A stretch of 64,000 bases of DNA, taken from Streptococcus mitis (GTDB lineage: Bacteria > Bacillota > Bacilli > Lactobacillales > Streptococcaceae). Shown one piece after another: positions 20,802 through 30,500 of this stretch. Made by a program: the position numbers and the translations under genes. A model generated the notes under the pieces. That model ran no database searches and was not told the origin of the DNA. It was given only the letters and a program-made list of their open reading frames with translations. Where the stretch lies: assembly GCA_018364455.1 (NCBI GenBank), contig JAGZLW010000006.1, forward strand, positions 6,768 through 70,767, written 5' to 3'. Position 1 is the stretch's first letter, and each line of letters opens with the position of its first letter.

Positions 20802-22895
20802 TTATTTTGTTAAATCATTAATTTCCAAATCTATGTACTGAACTACATTACTTAAATGCAATTCATTTCTCGACCATGAATCATATTTTTCAAATAATAC
20901 ACCTATGTGATGATTTGGCAATTCTGTAATCGCAGAATATGCATAACCATACGAAGGCAAATCAATGTCATAGTGGTACTTCCAATCAATACTATCATCT
21001 TCTTTATTGACTAAACCGACAACTAATTGACCTCCCTTACGGCCATTTTTAGAATTTGGTGTACTCAAAATGACTGCTTCTTTTCCATCAATTAATTGAG
21101 AGTATTTAATTGCAGATACTTGTGTACCATATGAAGTTTGTTGAATTCCATCGATATACGAAACTTCTGACCATGTTTCTCCAGAATCTCTACTAGTCAT
21201 ATAGGCAATCTTACCTGTAGTAGTTCTAAAGAATGTTCTAATCACACCATCTCTCATTTCAACCATTTGCGCTTCTGCTGTCGCATTCTTAAACGGAATT
21301 GAAGCTGAGGATTTCTTCCATGTTTGACCACTATCATCAGAAATGAGATAAGTTAGTTCACCACTGGTATATGTTGCAAAAATTAATCTGTTACTTGATT
21401 TTAATGCTAAACCTTGTCCGGGACATAAGTAAGTTCCATTATGTTTTTCTCCTAAGAACGGAGGCAATAACTTAAATTGTTCCCAACTCTCTCCTCTATT
21501 CTGACTAGTTGTCATTGCTATATAATTAGTAGGAGTCACTTTAAATAACGAATCTTTGTAGAAAACATTCATAGGAACCTGTTTTCCATTATGCCTTTCC
21601 CTTAGAGAGCCACTATCAAAATCAACCGAATATTGTTCGACTGTTAAAGACTTTCCTCCCTCCAAAACTTCATACTTATCATTTATAGTATAATTTGTAG
21701 GTTTATTAGTTGTTTCATCATAAACGACACCATTTTCTCTAACTGTATAACGGAAATCATTATCTCCATTCTTCTTTAGTTTTAAATAATAATGACCATT
21801 TATTTCTTTAAAACCTGAGTCGGCTTTATTTGCATTATTATTTCCAATACCCGCAGGCATAACATCAGCTAGTAATATCGTTTTCCCAGATTTTTTATCT
21901 TCAACAATTGATGAATCTATGAATGAAGCACTTCCACTAATTTGACTATTCTTTAATTTATTGTCTCGTGGCCAGTAAACTAACTGCTCCTCATAGTCAT
22001 TAAACTTCATAGCAAAAGTTGGCTCACTCCACGTTTTCCCATTATCATCACTATAAGAAGTGGCGATATTAATCTTACTTTTAGAATCATGAGTCCCACC
22101 ATAACGTGCATCAATACTTGATAGAACTCTTCCACTACTTAATGTATATAATGTCGGTATTCTAAAGTAGTTAGCTTGAGTAGAATCTCCTGATTGGAAA
22201 ATTAACTGAAATGGATTTGACAAGGGAATAGTTGAAACTTCCTGATCACTAATTGCTTTATTAAATAGACTGATTTCATCAATACTTCCTTTTGCGAGGT
22301 AATGATCCTTGCCTTCACGATTAACAGATCCTAGTGTTGCCTTATCTATACCATTTATATTTGAAATTGGCAAAAATGTATCAACTGTTTCAGAGAACAC
22401 TTCTATCCCATTAACATACATTGTGTATGTCTTATCTTTAGAATCAGATACAAATACTAGTGTATTTTCAACTGCCTGTCCTTTATGCTTTCCCCATAAT
22501 GAAGCTGGTCTAGAAAATAAATAATTTATTCCTTTTTGGGCGTCTCTTATTTCTACACCTATCTCACCAGAATCTCTCATGAAAATTGAAAAGTAATTAT
22601 TTTTAAAGCCTGCTTTACTATTAGATAGGCCAAACAAAGCTTGAAGCGAGTTTGGTTTATCTGCTTTAAATTTCATTACTACTGTCTGACTCTCTCCAGA
22701 CAATTTATCTAATAACAAAGGGCTGATATCTATACTCTTATTGTTCAGTTGATATGAACTTCCTTGAAAAATAGGAGATATGGACAGTTGACTATAGTTT
22801 AATTCATTCGCATGAATCAAAGTGGGGACTCCCATTAAAAGACTAATGCCTACAACAGAAATTCCTAGTTTTGAATAAAGACCTCTCTTATTCAT
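20802..22895 (-). CDS. nanB: neuraminidase B, intramolecular trans-sialidase
   Basis: 697 residues, the pneumococcal NanB length. A signal peptide (1-29, ending near LIHA) is followed by a lectin-like laminin-G domain (about 35-230) and a six-bladed sialidase with FRIP near 245. Asp-box repeats are SDDNGKTW, SQNRGESW, SDDSGQTW and SRDSGETW. NanB releases terminal sialic acid as 2,7-anhydro-Neu5Ac. There is no LPXTG motif, so it is secreted rather than sortase-anchored. It is seven bases or more from each operon neighbour and follows the permease genes. Confidence 0.95.
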   Translation of the reverse strand: MNKRGLYSKLGISVVGISLLMGVPTLIHANELNYSQLSISPIFQGSSYQLNNKSIDISPLLLDKLSGESQTVVMKFKADKPNSLQALFGLSNSKAGFKNNYFSIFMRDSGEIGVEIRDAQKGINYLFSRPASLWGKHKGQAVENTLVFVSDSKDKTYTMYVNGIEVFSETVDTFLPISNINGIDKATLGSVNREGKDHYLAKGSIDEISLFNKAISDQEVSTIPLSNPFQLIFQSGDSTQANYFRIPTLYTLSSGRVLSSIDARYGGTHDSKSKINIATSYSDDNGKTWSEPTFAMKFNDYEEQLVYWPRDNKLKNSQISGSASFIDSSIVEDKKSGKTILLADVMPAGIGNNNANKADSGFKEINGHYYLKLKKNGDNDFRYTVRENGVVYDETTNKPTNYTINDKYEVLEGGKSLTVEQYSVDFDSGSLRERHNGKQVPMNVFYKDSLFKVTPTNYIAMTTSQNRGESWEQFKLLPPFLGEKHNGTYLCPGQGLALKSSNRLIFATYTSGELTYLISDDSGQTWKKSSASIPFKNATAEAQMVEMRDGVIRTFFRTTTGKIAYMTSRDSGETWSEVSYIDGIQQTSYGTQVSAIKYSQLIDGKEAVILSTPNSKNGRKGGQLVVGLVNKEDDSIDWKYHYDIDLPSYGYAYSAITELPNHHIGVLFEKYDSWSRNELHLSNVVQYIDLEINDLTK

Positions 22896-22912
22896 TTTTT
22901 TCCTTCTTTCGT

Positions 22913-23746
22913 CTACTTCACAGATCCTTCTGACAATCCACTTGCAATTTTATTTTGGATAATAGAGAAGAAAATGATTGATGGAAGAACCACAATAACA
23001 GATGCAGCCATCATATCTCCCCAGTCTAGGATTTCTGAACCATTAAGTGAACGAAGGGCTACTGCTACTGTCATCTTTCCTGTATTGTTAATCAAAATCA
23101 AAGCATACAAGAATTCATTCCAAGCATTGATAAATGTATATATAGCTGTTGCTACAATACCTGGTGCTACAATTGGTAGCACAACTTTATAAAATGTAAC
23201 AAATTTATTTGCACCATCAATTCGAGCTGCTTCTTCAATTCCAATTGGAACTGTTTGGAAAAATCCAACTAATAGCCAAACTGCATATGGAACACTAAAA
23301 GATAGATAAACCATCATCAAGCCAAATAAACTATTTGTTAATCCAACTTTAGCAATGGCAATTGAATATGGAATTGCTAACAAAATTGGTGGGAAAATGT
23401 AGGTAATGACGAGTAGTCTCGACATGATTGCTCCCAATTTAGGGAAGAATCGAACAATACCATAGGCTGCCATAGCCGAAATAATAATCGCAATAACAGT
23501 TGTAGCTAAGGCAATGATTAAACTGTTTCGAATGTTATCAATAAAGTGCAAATCGTTGATAACATGAGTGAAATAATCTAATGTGAATTGTTCAGGCCAA
23601 AATCGTGTTGGATACTGAGTTAATTCCCCTTTACCTTTGACAGAAGATATGATAATCCATACCAATGGGAAAATTGCAACGATGGTCGCACCAATCAAGA
23701 GTACATGTGAGAGAATATCTAAATAAATACCGGATTTCTTCTTCAT
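22913..23746 (-). CDS. sugar ABC transporter permease (MalG type)
   Basis: 277 residues, six membrane helices, with the EAA loop EEAARIDGANKFVTF at about 170-185 that docks onto the ATPase. No ATPase gene is in the operon, so it presumably uses a shared MsmK-like ATPase, as known for streptococcal sugar transporters. Its first base overlaps the stop of the partner permease. It is the importer for the NanB product or Neu5Ac. Confidence 0.9.
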   Translation of the reverse strand: MKKKSGIYLDILSHVLLIGATIVAIFPLVWIIISSVKGKGELTQYPTRFWPEQFTLDYFTHVINDLHFIDNIRNSLIIALATTVIAIIISAMAAYGIVRFFPKLGAIMSRLLVITYIFPPILLAIPYSIAIAKVGLTNSLFGLMMVYLSFSVPYAVWLLVGFFQTVPIGIEEAARIDGANKFVTFYKVVLPIVAPGIVATAIYTFINAWNEFLYALILINNTGKMTVAVALRSLNGSEILDWGDMMAASVIVVLPSIIFFSIIQNKIASGLSEGSVK

Positions 23747-24630
23747 TATTTTCTACCCTCCTTTTCCCACTTACTGATGATAGCAAAGTAGATAAAGCAA
23801 ATTGCCACCAAGAAGATAAAGAGCAATACTGTAACTGCTGAAGCACGACCCAACAATTTAGTTCCCCAACCTAGGTTGTAGGCAAAAATTGGAAGCGTCG
23901 TTGTAGCATTGGCTGGTCCACCACCTGTAATTAAGTAGATAATGTCAAAGTTATTAAAGATCCATACAGTTCTCAAAACAACTAGAAGCCCTACAACCAC
24001 TTTAATATGTGGAAAGACGATAAATTTGAAAACTTGCCAACTTGAAGCACCATCTATCTTAGCAGCCTCAAATTGTTCTTCGGGTACTGTTTGCAAAGCT
24101 GAAAGTACATTAACCATAATCATCGGCGCTCCAAACCAAATGTTGATAAACACCAAACATAGGAATGCCCATGTACTATCTGTCAAAAATGCAGGCGTAT
24201 GTTCCATTAAACCTAATTTTACGATTAGATTAGGTAAGTAGCCATAAACCCCGTTTAGAATCCACTGCCAAGAAAAGGCAATAACGATGGTAGGAAATGC
24301 CCAAGGAACAATCAATAAGGTCCTATATAATTTCTTGAAGTGGCGTACTCTGTGAAGAGCTAAAGCCAATACAAACCCTACTAAAACTTGACCAACTAAT
24401 GAGAAAACGGTCCACTTAATTGAATTAAAGAACGCATTAAAGAAGTTGGGATCTGATAGCACAGCTTTATAGTTAGCTAAACCAACAAATTTATAATTAG
24501 GCATAATCAAATGCTTATTGGTAAAGCTATAAAAAATACTCGAGAAAAACGGATAAACAAAGAGTAATCCTACGATAATCATAGCTGGCAAAACAAATAT
24601 CCAGCGAGTTAAATTACGTTCTTTAACCAT
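23746..24630 (-). CDS. sugar ABC transporter permease (MalF type)
   Basis: 294 residues with six predicted helices and an EAA loop, EQFEAAKIDGASSWQVF, at about 190-206. It pairs with the downstream MalG-type permease (1-base overlap). It is separated from the binding-protein gene by a stable hairpin that may lower its transcript level relative to that gene. Confidence 0.9.
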   Translation of the reverse strand: MVKERNLTRWIFVLPAMIIVGLLFVYPFFSSIFYSFTNKHLIMPNYKFVGLANYKAVLSDPNFFNAFFNSIKWTVFSLVGQVLVGFVLALALHRVRHFKKLYRTLLIVPWAFPTIVIAFSWQWILNGVYGYLPNLIVKLGLMEHTPAFLTDSTWAFLCLVFINIWFGAPMIMVNVLSALQTVPEEQFEAAKIDGASSWQVFKFIVFPHIKVVVGLLVVLRTVWIFNNFDIIYLITGGGPANATTTLPIFAYNLGWGTKLLGRASAVTVLLFIFLVAICFIYFAIISKWEKEGRK

Positions 24631-24656
24631 TCTCCTTCTCCCTTCTTTTACAAGAT

Positions 24657-24686
24657 TGGGCTAGGGCTTTTCAGCTCACTAGCCCA
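24657..24686 (-). terminator. intra-operon hairpin between binding protein and permeases
   Basis: TGGGCTAG and CTAGCCCA form a perfect 8-bp stem around 14 bases, with no T tract. It probably stabilises the 3' end of the binding-protein mRNA or attenuates read-through, giving more binding protein than permease. Confidence 0.55.
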
Positions 24687-24708
24687 CCTATTTTCTAATC
24701 TTTTACAT

Positions 24709-26046
24709 CTACTGAGCAGCCTCAAATAAATCGTTTAGTTGTTTTTCTGCTTCTTTTGCTGCTTTCATAGGATCTGTTCCATTTGAAATGATATCTTGGA
24801 ACATTTGTTCAATAATGTGTTGGTTAGTCAACATACCAGCTTGTACACTTGGTCCATTTTCATAACCAATAGCAGTACCTTTTTTAACAGCTTCAGTAAT
24901 TACTTCTTCAGCATGTTTAAATTTCTTACGAGTTTCATTTTCTTTATAGGCTGCAGAATCGCTAATCCCCTTAATAGTTGGCAACATACCTACTGGAGTT
25001 GAATCAAGGAATTTAACGTAGTCTTCTTCATTATAAAGTGATTCTAAGAATGCTTTAGCAACTTCTGGATGTTTTGAATTTTTCCAAACAACCATTGGAA
25101 TGTTTGAGGTTTCAATTCCTTGGTCTTTATCAGATTCTTTGATTTTTGGAATAGGATAAGCATCAATCGAATCAATCAATTGAGGACTGTTTGCATTAAT
25201 CCCTCCAATATGGAAGCCAGAGTTAAAGTCAAATGCTGTTTTTCCTTGATAGAACAAGGTAGCTTGTTGAAGGACATTAAAGTTCAAAGAATCTTGAGGT
25301 GAGATTTCTTTATACATTTTAACCCAGTATTTAATACCATCTTGAGCAAGTTGGCTTGTCAAATCTGCTTTAAGATCTTTTGTCAAGAGACTTCCACCAC
25401 CACTTCGAACATAGAAGTTCAAGAAACGTGTTGCCATTAAGTCGTTTGTCCCAAATGGAACAGACAAGCCATAAACTCCAGCTTCTTTCAATTTTTTAGA
25501 AGCTTCATAGAGTTGATCCCAAGTTTTAGGAACCTCAATATTATGTTCTTTTAACAAATCTGTTCTAACCCACATGACTTGTGCATGTGAATAAAGAGGA
25601 ACAGAGTAGTAATCATTTCCGATTTTTGCTTCATTTAAGGCAGTTTCGTTAAATTTATCCTGTCCAATACGCTTGATAGAATCGTTTAGCGGAACCAAAG
25701 CATCTGAGTTTACCATTTCCATTACTTGGTTAGGAAGAGCTGTACTGATATCTGGCACATTTCCATTTGCTAAACCTGTAGTCCATTTAGTATAGAAGTC
25801 ATTCCAAGAAAATGTTTCAATCTTGATTTTGGTTTTTGGATGCTTTTGCATGAATGCATCTGCTGATTTTTGAATACTTTCCAAACGTGGTCCTTGAGTA
25901 AAGGAGTGCCACATTGTAATCTCACCAGATAATTCTGTCGGTGGTTCAGTGTCAGCTGTAGTTTCTTTCTTTCCTGAACAAGCTACCAAGGCAACGGCTG
26001 CTAGCGCAACTCCAGCTAGACATAAAAACTTTCTCATTTTTCTCAT
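24709..26046 (-). CDS. sugar ABC transporter substrate-binding lipoprotein
   Basis: 445 residues. A lipoprotein signal (MRKMRKFLCLAGVALA, then lipobox LVAC with Cys at 23) anchors it outside the membrane. The mature part is a cluster 1 (MalE-like) solute-binding fold (ITMWHSFTQGPR near the start; DFNSGFHIGG). With the two permeases it forms the importer of the nan operon. The ligand is likely 2,7-anhydro-Neu5Ac or Neu5Ac, inferred from nanB and the oxidoreductase. Confidence 0.9.
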   Translation of the reverse strand: MRKMRKFLCLAGVALAAVALVACSGKKETTADTEPPTELSGEITMWHSFTQGPRLESIQKSADAFMQKHPKTKIKIETFSWNDFYTKWTTGLANGNVPDISTALPNQVMEMVNSDALVPLNDSIKRIGQDKFNETALNEAKIGNDYYSVPLYSHAQVMWVRTDLLKEHNIEVPKTWDQLYEASKKLKEAGVYGLSVPFGTNDLMATRFLNFYVRSGGGSLLTKDLKADLTSQLAQDGIKYWVKMYKEISPQDSLNFNVLQQATLFYQGKTAFDFNSGFHIGGINANSPQLIDSIDAYPIPKIKESDKDQGIETSNIPMVVWKNSKHPEVAKAFLESLYNEEDYVKFLDSTPVGMLPTIKGISDSAAYKENETRKKFKHAEEVITEAVKKGTAIGYENGPSVQAGMLTNQHIIEQMFQDIISNGTDPMKAAKEAEKQLNDLFEAAQ

Positions 26047-26064
26047 TGTTCTTCCCTTTCTACA

Positions 26065-26517
26065 TTAAGAAATCGCAACTTTAAAGACAACTTTTTTAAC
26101 AGGTTCATCATTTATACGAACCTTGGGTTGATGTAAATCTTCTGGAAAAGTGATAAGGCATTCACCAGCTCTCAAATGAACTAACTGTTCCACTTCTCCT
26201 GTGTATAATTCAATATCTTTTTCTTCATCATATTTTTGGGTAACGCTTACATTTTCTGGCGACGTAACAGCCATGGCTTCTTCGTTTTCCAAAACTAAAT
26301 GAATATCCAAATATTTTTGGTGAGTTTCAAAGAAGGCTCCTGCTTGACCGTCTGCTAGATAAGTAAAGCAATTACCAAATAATCGATCACCATCGATATC
26401 AATCGGACCTTCTGTTAAATTTTCTAGTCCTGTTTTTTCTAGAAAATCTATTAATGTTGCAAAATGTGGATTTACTTTCACATAAGTTCCTAAACGACTG
26501 ATTTTAGTAATAATCAT
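26065..26517 (-). CDS. YhcH/YjgK/YiaL-family protein
   Basis: 150 residues, a cupin-like DUF386 protein with conserved His and Glu (EFTHQKYLDIH-like stretch FETHQKYLDIHLVLE, later FPEDLHQPKV). Family members sit in sialic acid operons and are thought to act as sugar anomerases or epimerases. I used the ATG of MIITKISR, which is preceded by GGGGG, not the TTG two codons upstream. It lies between nanE and the binding protein. Confidence 0.85.
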   Translation of the reverse strand: MIITKISRLGTYVKVNPHFATLIDFLEKTGLENLTEGPIDIDGDRLFGNCFTYLADGQAGAFFETHQKYLDIHLVLENEEAMAVTSPENVSVTQKYDEEKDIELYTGEVEQLVHLRAGECLITFPEDLHQPKVRINDEPVKKVVFKVAIS

Positions 26518-26541
26518 ACTCAATCCCCCTTTCTTTATTTT

Positions 26542-27240
26542 TTATTTAAGACCAGCAACGAAGCGTTCTGTAATCTCTTTTGGTCTAGTAATAGCGCCAC
26601 CAACAACGATACCTCGCACTCCATATCCCAGGATTTGTTTGGCTTGTTCAGGTGTATGGATTTTCCCTTCTGCAATAACATCTACACCAGCATCACAGAG
26701 TTTTTTGATTAATTCAAAATCAGGACCATCCACTTTTGGACTGTAAGATGTGTATCCTGATAAAGTTGTTCCGACAAAGTCAATTCCTGCTTCAACAGCT
26801 GCCAATCCTTCCTCGAAAGTACTTGTATCAGCCATCAAGAGCTGATGAGGATATTTCTCCTTAACCTGACGAATGAACTCTTGAATCTCCAAACCATCAT
26901 AGCGTTCGCGTTTAGTACAGTCTAGAGCAATCACTTCAATATCTAGTTCTGCTAGTTCATCAACTTCTTTCATCGTAGCCGTGATGAAGGGTTCTTGAGG
27001 TGGATAATCTCGTTTGATAATCCCGATAATTGGAAGTTTTGTAACCTCCTTTATTTCTTTGATATCACGAACACTATTTGCTCGGATACCGACTGCTCCA
27101 CCTTGCTCAGCCGCTTTGACCAGCAAGGGAATGACTCCTCCCGCTTCTGTATAAAGCGGTTCGTGAGGAAGGGCCTGACAAGAAACGATGATTCCATCTT
27201 TGATTTGTTCAATCAAGGCTTCTTTAGTAATCTGTGGCAT
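26542..27240 (-). CDS. nanE: N-acetylmannosamine-6-phosphate 2-epimerase
   Basis: 232 residues, a TIM barrel. It converts ManNAc-6-P to GlcNAc-6-P, which then enters amino sugar catabolism. Conserved segments include [36 protein letters not shown] and [11 protein letters not shown], with the catalytic lysine in EGKI. It is the first gene of the operon, directly behind the promoter with a cre-like site. Confidence 0.95.
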   Translation of the reverse strand: MPQITKEALIEQIKDGIIVSCQALPHEPLYTEAGGVIPLLVKAAEQGGAVGIRANSVRDIKEIKEVTKLPIIGIIKRDYPPQEPFITATMKEVDELAELDIEVIALDCTKRERYDGLEIQEFIRQVKEKYPHQLLMADTSTFEEGLAAVEAGIDFVGTTLSGYTSYSPKVDGPDFELIKKLCDAGVDVIAEGKIHTPEQAKQILGYGVRGIVVGGAITRPKEITERFVAGLK

Positions 27241-27274
27241 CCTCTTTCCTCCTTTTCTTTGTTCTTATGAGTTG

Positions 27275-27303
27275 ATTATATATCATTTATGAAGCGCTTT
27301 CAA
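27275..27303 (-). promoter_or_regulatory. nan operon promoter with cre-like site
   Basis: On the minus strand TTGAAA (27298-27303) and TATAAT (27275-27280) are separated by exactly 17 bases. TTGAAAGCGCTTCA overlaps the -35 and resembles a CcpA cre site, but its palindrome is one base short of the 14-base consensus. This would give catabolite repression of sialic acid use. The interval 27304-27438 shows no other clear signal. Confidence 0.75.
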
Positions 27304-27438
27304 TGCTTTGTAGTAGGATAGATTCCAGTTTCAAAAGTATTTTATAGAACAGCCATTTCTGAAAGTAGTTTCAGGTAACATAAATATCCGTATCTATTAC
27401 TCACAATTACGAATCTTATTATAAGCTTCTATATCAAT

Positions 27439-27486
27439 AAAACCAGCCTAGAATTCCCACATTTTTCAGGACTCTAGACTGGTTTA
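27439..27486 (-). terminator. terminator of the surface protease gene
   Basis: AAACCAGTCTAGA pairs with TCTAGGCTGGTTT in a long, slightly imperfect stem on the minus strand. It lies about 45 bases after the stop codon. Confidence 0.8.
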
Positions 27487-27528
27487 TTTTATATGAACAT
27501 AAAAGTTCAAAGAACAACTGAAGACAAA

Positions 27529-30500
27529 TTAACTGTCTTTTCGCTTATAAGAAATCATTACTCCAAGGATCGTTCCCACAAAACCAAATAAGATTGTTAG
27601 TAATGAAGAAGTCTCACCTGTATTTGGTAACATAGTTTGTTCATCGTTACCTACTGTCTTATCTAATTGATTAAATCCTGAGCTCTCATTTGTAGATAAC
27701 AGTTTAGGGGATAGAGAAAGTTCCTCGTTCTTTTTATCTTCTATAGGTTTTTTAAATGGTGGATTGTCGATAGAGAATCGGAAAGTCATCGCATAAATAC
27801 TAGAATTGCTAATCTCAAAAATAATCTTTCCATCTTTTTGTTCGAATTCAATAGGGTATAGGTTTCCTTCTGGATCTACAGCATAAACATTCTCAACAGA
27901 CTGATCCATAGCAAAAGTAACTAGGACTTTTCCGTTAGGCTGAACAGTTCTAGCAGCTGTATCCTTTAATTGAATATCAAATGCTTTATAGTTTAATGAA
28001 CTTAGATCACTAACTTGAACTTCTTGAATTTGAACACCTATCACATTTTCCAATACTTCTTCTGAAGCTTGAATTTGCACACTTCCTGCTTCATTTTTGA
28101 AAATACGTTGTGAACTAGCAATTCTTGTGATAACTTGTTTCATTGTTGCTTCATTCTTACTATCTCTATTGTTATCATGCATAGGACTTGCTACCACATT
28201 CACTCCGCCTGCGAAGTTCTGTTCTTCAACTGTTGGGGCTGTTTCTTCTACTACTGTTGGTAGTGTTCCTGTATACTCTGGAACTTCTGTAACAAGTGAG
28301 TCGCCTCCATTCACTCCACCTTTAAACTCTTGCTTAGCTACGGTAGGAGCTGGAGAATCTCCTAATGTAGATATAACACCACTATACTCTGGAACTTCTG
28401 TAACAAGTGAGTCGCCTCCATTCACGCCACCTTTAAACTCTGGCCTAGCTACTGTAGGAGCTGGAGAATCTCCTAATGTGGAGAGAACACCACTATACTC
28501 TGGAACTTCTGTAACAAGTGAGTCGCCTACATTCACGCCACCTGTAAACTCTGGCTTAGCGACTGTAGGAGCTGGAGAATCTCCTAATGTGGATATAATA
28601 CCGCTATACTCTGGAACTTCTGCAACAAGTGAGTCACCTCCATTCACGCCACCTTTAAACTCTGGCTTAGCGACTGTAGGAGCTGGAGAATCTCCTAATG
28701 TGGATATAATACCACTATACTCTGGAACTTCTGTAACAAGTGAGTCGCCCCCATTCACGCCACCTGTAAACTCTGGCTTAGCGACTGTAGGAGCTGGAGA
28801 ATCTCCTAATGTGGAGAGAACACCGCTATACTCTGGAACTTCTGCAACAAGTGAGTCGCCTCCATTCACGCCACCTTTAAACTCTGGCCTAGCTACTGTA
28901 GGAGCTGGAGAATCTCCTAATGTGGAGAGAACACCGCTATACTCTGGAACTTCTGTAACAAGTGAGTCGCCTCCGTTAACTCCACCTTTAAACTCTGGCT
29001 TAGCGACTGTAGGAGCTGCAAAGTCACCAGATGTACCTAAAATACCAGAATCTTCTTTTCCACTATCTTTTTTTGGATCTAATTTCCCAGCTAAATCCTT
29101 ATCCGAATACTTCTTAGAAGGTTCCACTTCTTTATCTTCCACATAGACAGGATCTTTTGGTTGACCCTCAATATAAGAACGAACCCAATCCAGCTGCTCT
29201 TTTGATAAAACCAAACCACCACTACGGCTTCCTACAACACCATTTTGGTGAACTCCAATTAAAGCACCTTTATCATTATAAAGACCACCACCAGACGCTC
29301 CAGGTTTCGTACCTCCGTAGCTAATTCCCTCTATTCCAGAACCGAAGTCTGTAGTTCCTACTACTTTGCTATCTAAAACTGGACTTAGCTTGTTATCTGG
29401 AAAACCATAGACCGAAACTGAATCCACCTCTGCAACTTTCGAAGATTGTTTTACAACCTCTACAGGAGTTACTCCTTTTACTGCTTCTTTTAACCGAACC
29501 AAAGCTAAGTCATTTTTAAAGCCAAATACTGAATCTTTTTTATTCCAATAAACAATATCATCATCTGAAAAATTCACAGACAACCCATTCGGTAAAGTTG
29601 CTTTATACACTGTATTGGTACGACCAGATTTAGTAATTACTTCAGAACCTTTAACTGTTAAAAAATTATGAGCGACTGTTAACACCAAATTGGGTGCAAT
29701 TAAAGTACCTGACCCCGACCCATCTGGCGTTTGAATGTGCGTTGTAGCATAGAAATTTTCTGAGCCATTCGGAGCTTGTAACACCTCTTTACTAGGTACA
29801 GGTAAGTTCGATTTACCACTCAAATCGACTTTACCAACTTCAGTTCTTGCAAAATCCGAAGAAGACGTAGATGGAGGAGTTGCCGAATCTACTACCGCTC
29901 TTATAATTGTATCTCCTAAAGCTAACTTACTGACATAGTCATCAGACCAAGTAGTATCACTTGCTAGTTTGTTAATTGGCACTCCGTTATAAGATACCAC
30001 TTTAGCTGTTGGGGAAGTTGCTATTAACTGTTTGAAGTCTGGATTTTGTCTTAAATGAAAATTCAAGCCACTTCCAACAGGACCTTCCTGAACAACCTTA
30101 TCTGAAATCAAACGAGTTCCTTTAGTATCTTCCACTCGAAGTAGAACACGACCTTTTTCTTCACCTTTTACTAAAGTAGCTCGACCTTTTTCATCAAAAC
30201 TATACAAAGCACCGTCAATCTCAGACTCTACATCTTTTAAAGCTATATGATTTTCATCATAGTAGTAACGGTTTGCACCATCTATATACCAACCCTTTAT
30301 ACCATATTTATCAATCATTGACTGAATCCAAGCTCTGTGCTTTTCCGTAAAGATAGTACCACCGCCAATACGCTCACTCTCAGGAGCGTTTGAAGTATTT
30401 GTTCCGTGCTGGTGGATACCGACTACCTCTCCCTTATCATTAAACAAAGGAGCACCTGAAAAACCTCCTAAAGCCGAGGAATGATAAGTGACTGCACCAC

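Noticed and set aside
28207..28986. CRISPR-like regular repeats
   Set aside because: The 111-bp units are contiguous coding repeats without spacers and keep the reading frame.
28097..29146. 349-residue ORF on the plus strand, antisense to the surface protease repeats
   Set aside because: Its length comes from the 111-bp tandem repeats being stop-free in this frame. It has no ribosome binding site or promoter and only mirrors the repeat array.
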